The position numbers and the translations under genes are program-made. 64,000 nucleotides of DNA from BJ22 sp021298375 (GTDB lineage: Bacteria; Planctomycetota; Planctomycetia; Pirellulales; Pirellulaceae): NCBI GenBank assembly GCA_046343015.1, contig JBKDOL010000006.1:124001-188000 (forward strand), read 5' to 3'. Shown piece by piece: positions 8,238 through 17,448 of this stretch (position 1 is the stretch's first letter; every line of letters begins with the position of its first letter). The notes under the pieces are model-generated. The model did not search any database. It was given only the letters and a program-made list of their open reading frames with translations, and was not told the DNA's origin.

Positions 8238-9797
8238 ATGTCGCCAAGTCTTCTTCGAAACATGGCAGGAATCCGTAAAACTGCCGCTGCTATTGTTTTT
8301 CTACTCGGAATGTTCGCTCTGAACCAGGAACTTTTGGCTCAGTCAGCCAATCCGGTTCGGCCCGCCGTGATGTCTTTTTCGGTCGATATTGCGAAGCTGA
8401 AATCGTCGCTGTTGTCTCCGTTCTTTGCTCAGATGGAAGAGGCTCCAGTCCGTTCCGGCCCGCAAGCGATCATTGCGAGTGCCAAGTCGCTCTCAGGTTC
8501 CTTCTCCCTGCCGGCGAGTGCACAGGACCTGATGACCATGGGCCCCCAAGAAGACCTTCCCTTTGACTTTATGGTGCAAGTCAATTTCCCGGATTCGGCC
8601 ACGATGTCCAAGATCTGGGGTTCGATCACCGCCGATTTTGAACCGACCGTGGTAGATGGGATGGATGGCTTCCGTCTTGCCAGCGGCGAGACGCCCAACA
8701 TGCTGTTCACCCAGCTTGATGACGTCTCGATGGCGATTGGCACGCCGGCCTATATCAAACAGGCAGGCAAGAGCGGAAATTCCAAAGGCGTCAACGATTT
8801 GATGGCCTCTTTGCCTGAGCACAGCGTGAAACTGGCCATCGACCTGAGCAACTCAACCGATCTCCTGGACGAAGTCAACGACATGCTTGGCGGACAATTG
8901 CCGCCGGAAGCAGCTCCGTTTTTTGAGGTCGCGATGAAGGTCGAGTCGCTCAAATTTTCATTTGACATGGAAGCGGAGAAAATGTTGGTCCTCGGTGTTC
9001 GAGGCCGGGACGAAGAATCGACCAAGGAAATTTTCCAGACGGTGGACGGGCTGTTGAACATGGCCAAGTTTGCGGCCGGCGCTCAGCTTGCCCAACTGAA
9101 AAAGGACTCTCCCAAGACAGCTGAAGTCGCCTCCAAGTTGCTGACCGCGCTCAAGCCCAAAAACGAAGGCAACGAGATGACCATGGAGGTAACTCGGCCA
9201 GAGGGAATGGACGAGATGCTCAAGGAATCGATCGAAAGCGCCCGGAAATCGGCGGAGCAAGTCACGCAGCTCAATCGGCTCCGCCAAGCAGTCCTCTCGA
9301 TTCACAATTACCACGATTCCTATGGCAGCTTTCCGTTTGGCCCCAGCGAGCAAAAGATCTCAAACGATTTGAGCTGGCGAGTCCGAGTCCTGCCTTTCCT
9401 CGAAGAATCCGACTTGTTTAACGAGATTCAAACGCAGGAAGGCTTTAACTCGGCGGCCAACCAGAAATTCGCCGAACAGATGCCGGAGATATTCGGGTCC
9501 GGTTCGAACAAGCTGAGCGACTTGGCACATATCGCCCTCGAGCAGCCGATCAAACAATTTCAGGACATTACCGATGGAACCTCGAACACAATCATGCTGG
9601 TGCAGTACAAGCCGGGACTGGACTGGATGGATCCTCAGGGGCTGACTGTCGACAAGGCAGTTGAGCTGTTTACCAATCTCGCTGATGGCGAAAGCCTGCT
9701 GGTCGCTTACTTCGACGGCTCGGTGCGGAAGCTCAGCAAGCCGGAAATGACTCCCGAAGAGTTTCGCTCGGCCTTGCTGCCCAGGGACGGCAAGTAA
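8238..9797 (+). CDS. Secreted protein with C-terminal DUF1559 domain
   Basis: A 519-residue exported protein. Residues 1-35 form a signal peptide ending near LLAQS. Residues about 40-340 are a domain I do not recognise, rich in Ser and Met, with repeated alpha/beta pattern. From about residue 345 the planctomycete DUF1559 signature appears: LNRLRQAVLSIHNYHDSYGSFP, DLSWRVRVLPFLEESDLFN, DGTSNTIM and a closing YFDGSVRKL. Most DUF1559 proteins begin with a type IV pilin-like helix directly before this region; here the pilin helix is missing and the domain is instead fused to the long N-terminal module. An ATG at 8262 is an alternative start. Function unknown, probably envelope-associated. Confidence 0.75.
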   Translation: MSPSLLRNMAGIRKTAAAIVFLLGMFALNQELLAQSANPVRPAVMSFSVDIAKLKSSLLSPFFAQMEEAPVRSGPQAIIASAKSLSGSFSLPASAQDLMTMGPQEDLPFDFMVQVNFPDSATMSKIWGSITADFEPTVVDGMDGFRLASGETPNMLFTQLDDVSMAIGTPAYIKQAGKSGNSKGVNDLMASLPEHSVKLAIDLSNSTDLLDEVNDMLGGQLPPEAAPFFEVAMKVESLKFSFDMEAEKMLVLGVRGRDEESTKEIFQTVDGLLNMAKFAAGAQLAQLKKDSPKTAEVASKLLTALKPKNEGNEMTMEVTRPEGMDEMLKESIESARKSAEQVTQLNRLRQAVLSIHNYHDSYGSFPFGPSEQKISNDLSWRVRVLPFLEESDLFNEIQTQEGFNSAANQKFAEQMPEIFGSGSNKLSDLAHIALEQPIKQFQDITDGTSNTIMLVQYKPGLDWMDPQGLTVDKAVELFTNLADGESLLVAYFDGSVRKLSKPEMTPEEFRSALLPRDGK

Positions 9798-9883
9798 GGG
9801 CTGCGAACTGGCATCGTCCCAAATTGGCCCGGGGGACCGACGTTTCCGCTCCTCGACCTCACTGGCGAGGGCTGAAATTCGGT

Positions 9884-9928
9884 GTCGATGCGGGCGAGGT
9901 CGATACGGGCCAGCTCGATATGAGCCAG
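9884..9928. repeat. Imperfect 15-bp tandem repeat, 3 copies
   Basis: Three adjacent 15-base units (gtcgatgcgggcgag and two diverged copies) at 9884-9898, 9899-9913 and 9914-9928, in the spacer between the DUF1559 gene and the M1 peptidase. Confidence 0.7.
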
Positions 9929-10058
9929 GTGGCTGACCACGAACTGGTCGGTTTGGATTAAACTGGAAAAAGTCAACGGACGGCTGGTTCGGAGAGCGAA
10001 TCCGATTCCAGCCGTTTTCGTATCGTTCAATCAAACCCGGGTGAGAGGTTTTGGGACC

Positions 10059-12563
10059 ATGAAATCGGTTTTGGCCAGATTGCTTTTTGTGTTCACGTGC
10101 GCCGCCCTGGCGGGATGGCAGCCTGTCTTGGTCGCCCAAGAGACCGTTGAGAAATTCAAGCAGGAAGACAAGTTCCGCCAGTTGGAAGAGATCCTTCCCA
10201 CCCCCAATGGTTACCGCAATGCGTCGGGAGCTCCGGGCCATGAATACTGGCAGCAAACTGTCGATTACGTGATCGATGTCGAGCTGAATGACAACGACCA
10301 GACGATCAAGGGTTCCGCAGAAATCACTTACCGCAATGCTTCGCCTGATCCGCTGAAGTATGTCTGGTTGCAATTGGACCCGAACATGCACGGCCACAAC
10401 TCGGATGCACGGTTGACGGAGACGACCGATGCCGAGCGAACTCCACCCGGGCAGACAGCCGGGGCGATGAACCTCCAAGGCCTGCAGGGCCGGCTGGCCC
10501 GCGATCGCTTTGACGGTGCGATTCGGATTGAGGAAGTCGTCAGCAGCAAAACGGGCGAGGCCCTGAAATACTCGATCGTGAAGACCATGATGCGGGTTGA
10601 TCTTCCGGCTCCCCTGAACTCTGGCGAGTCGATCCAGTTTCGGGTCGGTTGGAATTACGCCATCAACAACGCCAAGGTAGCTCGCGGCCGAACCGGCTAC
10701 GAATTTTTTGAAGAGGATAAAAACTACATCTACGAATTGGCCCAGTGGTACCCCCGGGCCTGCGCCTATACGGACGTGACCGGCTGGCAACACAAGCAAT
10801 ATCTGGGGACTGCCGAGTTCACGCTGGAGTTTGGCGATTACCTGGTGCGAATCACGGCCCCGGCGGACCACATCGTCACCGCTTCGGGAACATTGGAAAA
10901 CGCCGGAGAGGTGTTAACGCCTGATCAGCTGAAGCGCCTGGAAGCTGCCCGCACAGCCGAAAAGCCCATGTTCATCGTCACCCCGGAGGAGGCAAAGGCC
11001 AATGAATCCTCCCGGGCGACCGAAAAGAAGACTTGGGTTTTCAAGGCCGACAATGTCCGCGACTTTGCCTTTGCCTCATCGCGCAAGTACATGTGGGATG
11101 CCCTTGGCGTCCGGCTGGGGGACCGCACGGTCATGGCGATGTCGTTTTTCCCCAAGGAAGGCGAACCGCTCTGGAGCACCTACAGCACCCACGCAGTAGC
11201 CCACACGCTGGAGGTTTACTCCAAGTTCACCTTCGACTATCCCTACCCGGTCGCAATCTCGGTCAATGGGCCGATCGGCGGCATGGAGTACCCGATGATT
11301 TGCTTCAACGGTCCCCGCCCCGAGAAGGACGGCACCTATTCGGACCGAACCAAGTACGGATTGATTAGCGTCGTGATCCACGAAGTCGGCCACAACTGGT
11401 TTCCGATGATCGTCAACACCGACGAGCGCCAGTGGACCTGGATGGACGAGGGCTTGAACACGTTCATGCAGTTTCTTGCCGAGCAGGAATGGGAAGAGAA
11501 GTATCCATCCGGCCGGGGCGACCCGCGGAAGATTACCGCCTACATGAAGTCGGCCAATCAGGTTCCGATCATGACCGCGGGCGACTCGGTGATTCGGGTC
11601 GGGGAAAATGCTTATGCCAAACCGGCAACGGCGCTGAACATCCTTCGCGAGACGATACTTGGCCGGGAATTGTTCGACTTTGCCTTCAAAGAATACGCTA
11701 ACCGCTGGAAGTTCAAGCGACCGATGCCCGCCGACTTCTTCCGCACCATGGAGGATGCGTCCGGGATCGACCTCGATTGGTTTTGGCGTGGCTGGTTCTA
11801 CACCACGGACCATGTCGACTTGGCGATTGAATCGGTGCGACAGGCAAACTTCAACACGACCGCTCCCTATCTGGAGAAACCCAAGCAACTGGCTCAGCGC
11901 AACTCGGCTCCGCCCTCGCTGAGCGAGGAGCGAAACCAGCAGATTCCAAAACGAGCCGAGAAGTTTCCCGAGCTGAAGGACTTCTACAACGAGTACGACT
12001 CGCTGGAAGTGACCGAAGAAGACCGCGAAGCTTATGAAAAAATGGTTGCGGCGCTGACTCCGGAGCAGAAGGAATTGCTGGCCGACACCCCCTACATGTA
12101 CATGGTTACCTTCCGCAATTCGGGCGGTTTGGTGATGCCGCTGATTATCGAAATCCAGTACGAAGACGGCGAAAGTGAAGTGCAGCGCATCCCGGCTGAA
12201 GTCTGGCGGCGCAATAACGAGACGGTGACCAAGTTGCTGCTGGTCGAGAAGCCGGTCAAGGTGCTGAGGCTGGACCCCCGGTTCGAAACCGCCGATGTCG
12301 ATGACAACAACAATTGGTACCCGCGGCGAATCGAAGCCCCCAATCTGAATGAACCGCCTGCTGCGGATCCTGCGGCCGGACGGCGCGGCGCGGGCGGAGG
12401 ACCCAATCCAATGCAACGGGCCCGGGAAGCCGAACGCAAACGGGAAGCAGACCGACTCAAGCAGCAGGAAGAGGCCGAGAAAGCCAAGGCAGCCGAAGGC
12501 GGTGGCGAGGGGACCAAGCCTACTCCTCCCGCCAACCCGGATGGTGGCAACGGCGGGAATTAA
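10059..12563 (+). CDS. Secreted M1-family zinc metallopeptidase
   Basis: An 834-residue protein from the ATG at 10059 (GTG at 10041 in frame). A clear signal peptide covers residues 1-27 (LLFVFTCAALAGW). The catalytic core has the gluzincin signature HEVGHNW with H441, E442, H445 and, exactly 18 residues further, the third ligand E464 in WMDEGLNTF. A GGMEYP motif upstream stands where classic aminopeptidases have GAMEN. An N-terminal beta-sandwich (residues about 60-300) is typical of M1. The C-terminus ends in a low-complexity Lys/Glu/Ala/Pro tail of about 60 residues. It probably cleaves peptides in the periplasm. Exact specificity cannot be told. Confidence 0.88.
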   Translation: MKSVLARLLFVFTCAALAGWQPVLVAQETVEKFKQEDKFRQLEEILPTPNGYRNASGAPGHEYWQQTVDYVIDVELNDNDQTIKGSAEITYRNASPDPLKYVWLQLDPNMHGHNSDARLTETTDAERTPPGQTAGAMNLQGLQGRLARDRFDGAIRIEEVVSSKTGEALKYSIVKTMMRVDLPAPLNSGESIQFRVGWNYAINNAKVARGRTGYEFFEEDKNYIYELAQWYPRACAYTDVTGWQHKQYLGTAEFTLEFGDYLVRITAPADHIVTASGTLENAGEVLTPDQLKRLEAARTAEKPMFIVTPEEAKANESSRATEKKTWVFKADNVRDFAFASSRKYMWDALGVRLGDRTVMAMSFFPKEGEPLWSTYSTHAVAHTLEVYSKFTFDYPYPVAISVNGPIGGMEYPMICFNGPRPEKDGTYSDRTKYGLISVVIHEVGHNWFPMIVNTDERQWTWMDEGLNTFMQFLAEQEWEEKYPSGRGDPRKITAYMKSANQVPIMTAGDSVIRVGENAYAKPATALNILRETILGRELFDFAFKEYANRWKFKRPMPADFFRTMEDASGIDLDWFWRGWFYTTDHVDLAIESVRQANFNTTAPYLEKPKQLAQRNSAPPSLSEERNQQIPKRAEKFPELKDFYNEYDSLEVTEEDREAYEKMVAALTPEQKELLADTPYMYMVTFRNSGGLVMPLIIEIQYEDGESEVQRIPAEVWRRNNETVTKLLLVEKPVKVLRLDPRFETADVDDNNNWYPRRIEAPNLNEPPAADPAAGRRGAGGGPNPMQRAREAERKREADRLKQQEEAEKAKAAEGGGEGTKPTPPANPDGGNGGN

Positions 12564-12673
12564 ATCCGCCATTCCCCCCAAATGAGCCTCTGCTTCGATG
12601 GAACCGAGCCGGCGACCGGCCCAGCAGCTTCGCGACCGATTATGGCGACTGCAGGCCGTTCCGTCTCGCGGTT

Positions 12674-12709
12674 AAGTCGGTTGGTAAACGGGCAAGTCGG
12701 TTGGTAAAC
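12674..12709. repeat. 20-bp direct repeat abutting the iscS start
   Basis: The sequence aagtcggttggtaaac occurs at 12674-12689 and again at 12694-12709, a 20-bp period. The second copy ends 4 bp before the ATG of the cysteine desulfurase, so it occupies the place where a ribosome binding site would be. Confidence 0.85.
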
Positions 12710-12713
12710 AGCG

Positions 12714-13913
12714 ATGAGCAAACCAGGGACCATTTACCTCGACAACCACGCGACGACCAGAGTCGACCGTCGGGTGATCGAGGCGATGTTGCCGACGTTT
12801 GAGTACGAGTACGCCAATGCGGGCAGCGTCACGCATCGCCTCGGCCAAGCGGCTCAAGAACTGGTAGAGCATGCCCGCCAGCAAATCGCCCGCTCGATCG
12901 GGGCCCGGCAGGATTCCGAAATCGTGTTCACCAGCGGGGCAACGGAAAGCAACAACCTCGCCCTGCGCGGCTACTCGCTGCGCCGCGGGGCAGGGCACCT
13001 CGTGACGGTTCAATCGGAACACCTCGCCGTGCTCGCCCCGCTGCAGAAGCTGGAGCAAGTCGGTTTTCGCGTCACCCGCTTGCCTGTGCAAGGCCCGACC
13101 ACGGCCTGTCCCGGTCTTGTCGATCTGGAGCGGTTTCGCGAGGCACTGCAGCCAGATACCGTGTTAGCCAGCGTGATGCTGGCCAACAACGAGATGGGTG
13201 CGATCCAGCCGCTGGCCGAGATCTGCCAGTTGTGCCGAGAGCGCGGCATCGCCGTGCATTGCGATGCCACTCAGGCCGTCGGCAAAATCCCCGTCGATGT
13301 CGAGGAACTCGGAGTCGACCTGCTCAGCTTTACCGCTCACAAATTCCACGGCCCCAAAGGCTGTGGAGCCCTTTACGTGCGCGGTAGTGGACGGCGGATA
13401 AGACTGCAGAGCCAGATTGACGGCGGCGGCCAGGAGCTGGGCAGACGCGGCGGAACGCTGAACGTGAGCGGCATCGTCGGGATGGCCCGGGCACTCGAGC
13501 TCGCCTTGGAAACTCGCGCTGAGGACAGCGCGCGAATGGCTCAACTCCGCGACCGGCTTTATCGGCAATTGCAGGCCAAACTCGGTGAGTTGCCGCTGAA
13601 TGGCCCGCGGCTGGACGCCCCCGGGGAGCGATTGGCGAACAACCTGAATTGCCAGTTTCCAGGACTCGATGGCCATTCGCTGATGGTGGGAAGTCCGCAA
13701 TTGGCCCTCTCCAGCGGCAGTGCCTGCACCGCAACCAGTAGCGAACCGAGCCACGTGTTGACCGCTCTGGGCTTGGACCGCGACCAAGTCCGCTCCAGTT
13801 TGCGATTTGGGCTTAGTCGCTTCACGACCGTCGAAGAGATTGACGCGGCGAGCGAACTGCTGGCGGACTCGGCTTGCAGGCTCCGCGCCTTGGGAAGTCA
13901 TGCCGCCCCTTAA
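12714..13913 (+). CDS. iscS: Cysteine desulfurase (NifS/IscS family)
   Basis: A 399-residue PLP enzyme that removes sulfur from cysteine and passes it on for Fe-S clusters or tRNA thiolation. Visible signatures: YLDNHATT at the N-terminus, FTSGATESNNLAL, a PLP-binding lysine K210 in SFTAHKFHGPKG and the catalytic cysteine C338 in SSGSACTATSSEPSHVL followed by SSLRFGLSRFT. The short loop around the cysteine and overall length fit group I (NifS/IscS) rather than SufS. An IscA-like gene follows 179 bp downstream on the same strand, supporting an Fe-S role. No IscU, ferredoxin or HscA is adjacent, so the paralogue name is uncertain. Confidence 0.9.
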   Translation: MSKPGTIYLDNHATTRVDRRVIEAMLPTFEYEYANAGSVTHRLGQAAQELVEHARQQIARSIGARQDSEIVFTSGATESNNLALRGYSLRRGAGHLVTVQSEHLAVLAPLQKLEQVGFRVTRLPVQGPTTACPGLVDLERFREALQPDTVLASVMLANNEMGAIQPLAEICQLCRERGIAVHCDATQAVGKIPVDVEELGVDLLSFTAHKFHGPKGCGALYVRGSGRRIRLQSQIDGGGQELGRRGGTLNVSGIVGMARALELALETRAEDSARMAQLRDRLYRQLQAKLGELPLNGPRLDAPGERLANNLNCQFPGLDGHSLMVGSPQLALSSGSACTATSSEPSHVLTALGLDRDQVRSSLRFGLSRFTTVEEIDAASELLADSACRLRALGSHAAP

Positions 13914-14092
13914 AACGAGGCTTCCCTGCACGATTTGACAGTGAATTTTGCCGGTTGCGCAGGGTCGGGAGCCAATGGCTCTGGACAGCTTCACCGAACT
14001 GACGAAGAATAGAGACAACAGGTAAACAGCCGCGGGATATGCGGCTGCGGGAATAGAATTTTGCTTTCACTACTGGACTGGAGTGATCTCGG

Positions 14093-14425
14093 ATGAGTGT
14101 CACAATTACTGAGAAGGCTGCGGCCGAAGTCAAGAAGTTCATCGTCGACGGACAGCACGGCGAAGGAGCCATGCTGCGGGTGGCCGTGACTGGCGGCGGA
14201 TGCAGCGGCTTCAACTACAGCCTGAACATCGATACCCAATTTGACGAAGCGAATGACACCATGAGCGAGCAGCACGGTGTCCAGGTCGTCGTCGACAAGA
14301 AGAGCGCCCTGTTCTTGGATGGAACTTCCGTTGATTACTACGATGGGCTGGAGCAACGCGGATTCCAGTTCCACAATCCAAATGCCAAGCGAACCTGTGG
14401 TTGCGGCAGCTCGTTCAGCGTCTAG
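14093..14425 (+). CDS. HesB/IscA-type iron-sulfur carrier
   Basis: A 110-residue A-type carrier that holds and delivers Fe-S clusters. The three conserved cysteines are C37 (GGGCSGFNY) and C102/C104 (RTCGCGSSF), the standard C-x64-C-x-C layout. Full family length. It lies 179 bp downstream of the cysteine desulfurase and probably serves the same pathway. ErpA and IscA cannot be told apart here. Confidence 0.93.
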   Translation: MSVTITEKAAAEVKKFIVDGQHGEGAMLRVAVTGGGCSGFNYSLNIDTQFDEANDTMSEQHGVQVVVDKKSALFLDGTSVDYYDGLEQRGFQFHNPNAKRTCGCGSSFSV

Positions 14426-14433
14426 CCGGCTCC

Positions 14434-14549
14434 CCTGCCGTTGGTCGCCCCCCGAGGGCGACCCTGTCGTTCGTCGCCCCTAGAGGGCGACCCTGTCGTT
14501 CGTCGCCCCTAGAGGGCGAACCTGTCGTTCGTCGCCCCTAGCGGGCGAA
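14434..14549. repeat. 29-bp palindromic tandem repeat, 4 copies
   Basis: Four consecutive 29-bp units at 14434-14462, 14463-14491, 14492-14520 and 14521-14549, starting 8 bp after the iscA stop codon. Each unit contains a hairpin pairing TCGCCC with GGGCGA around a short CTAGA-type loop. Units 2-4 are almost identical, unit 1 is diverged. With the terminator that follows, they fill the 302-bp spacer before the acetyltransferase. They resemble REP/BIME-type intergenic palindromes more than a CRISPR, as there are no spacers. Confidence 0.9.
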
Positions 14550-14617
14550 CCTGCGCGACCGGTTGCTCGGCTGAGTGCCGGTTCCGACCAGTCGCGAGGG
14601 AGTTTAAATGCATCGTT

Positions 14618-14650
14618 CAGGCGGTCCCCAAGACCGCCTGCTTCGTTTTT
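14618..14650 (+). terminator. Rho-independent terminator
   Basis: A perfect 9-bp stem (CAGGCGGTC, 14618-14626, with GACCGCCTG, 14632-14640) around a CCCAA loop, followed by CTTCGTTTTT. It closes the iscS-iscA region and stands 78 bp before the acetyltransferase start. Confidence 0.75.
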
Positions 14651-14727
14651 GGTTGCTGAAGCCAACGCACCGGGCCCATTTTTTTCCGCTCCGTCAACAT
14701 CGTCTCGACGATCCAGGTCAGCTAAAC

Positions 14728-15246
14728 ATGCGCATTCGCCTCGCAGAAAGGACCGATCAGCCGCAAATTGTGCGGTTAATTGCGGACATTTTCCGCGAAT
14801 ATGGCGAGACGATTTGCCTCGATAACTGCGACAGCGACCTGCTCGATTTGGAGCGGAACTTTCAGGCCGTGGGGGGCAGCTTTTGGGTCTTGGAAGAGCA
14901 GGGGAAAATCAAAGGGACAGTGGCCGTCACCCCTTCGCACGAACCGTCCGCCGACCCAATCATCCCCTGCCTGCTCAAGCGACTCTATCTTCACCCCAGC
15001 CTCCGCGGCGGCGTTTGGGGGCGCGAGTTGATGCAAACGGCCGTGGAATGGGCCCGTCAACAAGGCTTCCAGCGGATGGAGTTCTGGTCGGACAGCCGCT
15101 TTTCGCGGGCGCACAACTTCTATCAAAAATTTGGCTGCCTCATGACGGGGCAATCGCGGGTGATGCACGACAGCTACGAGCCGTATGAGGAATATCATTT
15201 CCGGCTCGATTTGGCTCCGGTTGCCCGCAGGCAAGTTGCTGAGTAG
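14728..15246 (+). CDS. GNAT family N-acetyltransferase
   Basis: A 172-residue protein from the ATG at 14728. An upstream in-frame ATG at 14608 is rejected because the terminator hairpin would fall inside the coding region. The start MRIRLAERTDQPQIVRLI is typical of GNAT domains. LYLHPSLRGGVWGRELM marks beta 4 and the acetyl-CoA pyrophosphate loop, though the usual Q-x2-G-x-G/A is altered to RGGVWG. RAHNFYQKFGC is the C-terminal motif. Substrate unknown. Confidence 0.85.
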   Translation: MRIRLAERTDQPQIVRLIADIFREYGETICLDNCDSDLLDLERNFQAVGGSFWVLEEQGKIKGTVAVTPSHEPSADPIIPCLLKRLYLHPSLRGGVWGRELMQTAVEWARQQGFQRMEFWSDSRFSRAHNFYQKFGCLMTGQSRVMHDSYEPYEEYHFRLDLAPVARRQVAE

Positions 15247-15769
15247 GGCCCTCATTCCGAGGGGCGCGTGGTTCGATCCCCCAAATAGCCTGTGGCCAAA
15301 ACTCGGGAACCCGAAACCCGATGGCCAAAATGAGAGCCGGGCGAAATGCAGGCAGTTTGGCCGCGATTCCTTCCGGGCCCTTTGCCGCCAGCGAACGTTT
15401 GCCAGCAAAGCCGGCAGGCTAGGGAAGCCAGGCCGTTTCTTGCAGGCAGCTACCTGCGGTGGGTTTCACCTCAACTCGTGCTCGACAGGCCGGCCGGTCA
15501 GCCGCTCTAACGCTAGCAGCCCAAGGCAGTCGGAGGTGTATTTCTCTGGGGCGACCGGCGAACCTTTTTCCCTTGTGGCTCGTAGGGCAGTCGCTGCCAC
15601 TCAATTGCCCTGGTGACCTAAAGGGAATTGAGGCGATCACCCGGTTCGGAGTGGTCAGCGCTTTTTTCCTGGTCCCGGCAACTCGCCTTGTGAGTTTGAA
15701 ATGCATCCTGTAATTAACCGCCCGGGCAGCAGCTCTTTTGGGTCTCTGGTCAATGGAAGGACAGAGGAA
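15247..15769. other. Spacer without recognised gene
   Basis: No gene is supported in these 520 bases. A bulged hairpin at 15602-15630 (CAATT-G-CCCT with AGGG-AATTG) is the only clear secondary structure. The segment presumably holds the promoter of the BamA-like operon. Confidence 0.4.
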
Positions 15770-17407
15770 ATGTCAATTCAGGGAAGTTTCCCGGTAACTA
15801 TCGCGCGGCCGAGTGCGCCGCCGCTCGGCCCGTTGGCTGAAAACACGCCGGCAACTGCTCGCCACTATTTCTCCGCGCAGAACCAACCCGGACCCACTTG
15901 TGCGGGACAGGCTTATAGCGGGCTGTCACTCAGCTGGTTGTGGTTGACGCTGGTCAAGCTCTGGCTGGTCGCGGGCGCCGCTTGTCTGTTGAGCGGTTGT
16001 CAATTGCTGGAACCGCATACCTTGGAAACGCCTGCCGGGATGATGCGGTTTCAGAGTCCCGACATCAAGGCGCCTCCCAGTTTCGATCGCAGCCTGAGTG
16101 AGGCTTTGAAGGATCCGCCAAAGGGCGGTGAGCGTTTATCGCCGACCGAGCCTGGAGCGGGCGAGATTGTCGCCGAAGTCATCGTCAAGGGAAACAAGAA
16201 CCTGCCGGAGCATTACCTGACGCGGAACATTCGCACTCGCCCGGGTCGTTACTTTGACCCCGACCAATTGCAGCAGGACGTGGACCAACTTTGGCGGATG
16301 AAGGAAGTCAAACGCATCAATGGTCCCTATCTGGAGCGGACACCTCAGGGCTTGGTGATCACGATCGAAGTGGTTGAAAAGCACCTGATCACAAAAGTGG
16401 AATTCATCGGCAATCGGGGAATCTCAGACAGTACCCTGAAAAAGCAGACTGGCCTGGAGGATGGGGAGCCGCTCGATGTTTACGAAGTAAAGATGCTCAA
16501 ATCACGCATCGAGGACTTCTATCATGAAAAGGGGTATCCCAAGACCCAGGTTGAGATCCTCGACGGCGATCAACCCGATGACGAAAAGGTGGTCTTCCTG
16601 ATTCATGAAGACGAAAAACAACGCATCTGGGAAGTCCGATTTGAGGGAAACAGCATCGCGACCGACGAGCGATTGAAAACTCAAATTAAATCCAAGCCTG
16701 GCATCATGAAGGTCTTCGGGGGGCTCGTTAAGCGGGAAGAGATTGACCAGGACATTTCGCGATTGATGAGCTACTACCGGAGTCTCGGCTACTTCAATGC
16801 CCGAATCGGCCGCGAGATCAGCGAGAGCAATGATGGTCGCTGGATGACCCTGCGTTTCATCATTGACGAAGGGCCGCGATATCGCATCCGGAATGTCGCC
16901 TTCATCGGCAACAGCAAATACAGCCAGGATCAATTGCTGGGTGTTGTGAAGCTGAAGCCCGAAGCGGGGACGCCTCCCGATTTCAATTCCGCCAAGATGG
17001 AGCGGGATGTCGTCAACCTCCGCGAACTCTACGGTTCCGAGGGGCATGTTTTCGCCGAGGTGGAAGCTGAACCCCGCTTCCTGGAAGAGCCCGCCATGAT
17101 TGATATCGTCTACAAAATCAGTGAGGGCGAGCAGTATCGGGTCGGCAAAATCAATGTCCACATCGAGGGCGACTACGGTGTGACCAAGCGAGAAGTGGTG
17201 CTCAACCGGTTTGGCCTCCATCCGGGAGACATCATCGATTCCCGTGAATTGAAGAAGATTGAACGGCGGTTGGGCTCAGCCGGCGTTTTTGCTGGCTCCG
17301 ATCCCAGTATGCCGGGAGCGCCACCCCAAATCGTGGTCCGTCCGCCGGAACAGCAAGAAATCCAAGCGATGGCTGAGCGAGGACAAACCTCCTCTGCCCG
17401 GCGCTAG
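15770..17407 (+). CDS. Outer-membrane assembly protein, five POTRA domains only, putative lipoprotein (BamA N-terminal half)
   Basis: A 545-residue protein from the ATG at 15770, preceded by GGAAGGACAGAGG; an ATG at 15701 is also in frame. After an unusually long N-terminal stretch a hydrophobic segment ends in LLSGC, a lipobox, with the cysteine about residue 77. TTG codons at 15938 and 15944 would give a normal-length lipoprotein signal. The rest is five POTRA-like repeats beginning near EVIVKGNKNL, KVEFIGNRGI, EVRFEGNSIA, NVAFIGNSKY and KINVHIEGDYG, the full BamA set. There is no barrel: the frame stops after a short Ser/Arg tail. The barrel is encoded by the next gene, 41 bp downstream. 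Together they would insert beta-barrel proteins into the outer membrane. Confidence 0.87.
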   Translation: MSIQGSFPVTIARPSAPPLGPLAENTPATARHYFSAQNQPGPTCAGQAYSGLSLSWLWLTLVKLWLVAGAACLLSGCQLLEPHTLETPAGMMRFQSPDIKAPPSFDRSLSEALKDPPKGGERLSPTEPGAGEIVAEVIVKGNKNLPEHYLTRNIRTRPGRYFDPDQLQQDVDQLWRMKEVKRINGPYLERTPQGLVITIEVVEKHLITKVEFIGNRGISDSTLKKQTGLEDGEPLDVYEVKMLKSRIEDFYHEKGYPKTQVEILDGDQPDDEKVVFLIHEDEKQRIWEVRFEGNSIATDERLKTQIKSKPGIMKVFGGLVKREEIDQDISRLMSYYRSLGYFNARIGREISESNDGRWMTLRFIIDEGPRYRIRNVAFIGNSKYSQDQLLGVVKLKPEAGTPPDFNSAKMERDVVNLRELYGSEGHVFAEVEAEPRFLEEPAMIDIVYKISEGEQYRVGKINVHIEGDYGVTKREVVLNRFGLHPGDIIDSRELKKIERRLGSAGVFAGSDPSMPGAPPQIVVRPPEQQEIQAMAERGQTSSARR

Positions 17408-17448
17408 ATCGACCCAACCGAAGTCGTGATCCCCCCGCGAACCGAAAC

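Noticed and set aside
9360..10871. 503-residue open frame on the minus strand
   Set aside because: It is antisense to the DUF1559 and M1 peptidase genes, whose frames have clear domains; this one has none.
11076..12581. 501-residue open frame on the minus strand
   Set aside because: Antisense shadow of the M1 peptidase; no start signal or domain.
14434..14549. Possible CRISPR array
   Set aside because: The 29-bp units follow each other with no unique spacers and there are no cas genes.
15265..15290. tRNA-like T-loop sequence (gtggttcgatccccc)
   Set aside because: No matching acceptor or anticodon arm surrounds it.
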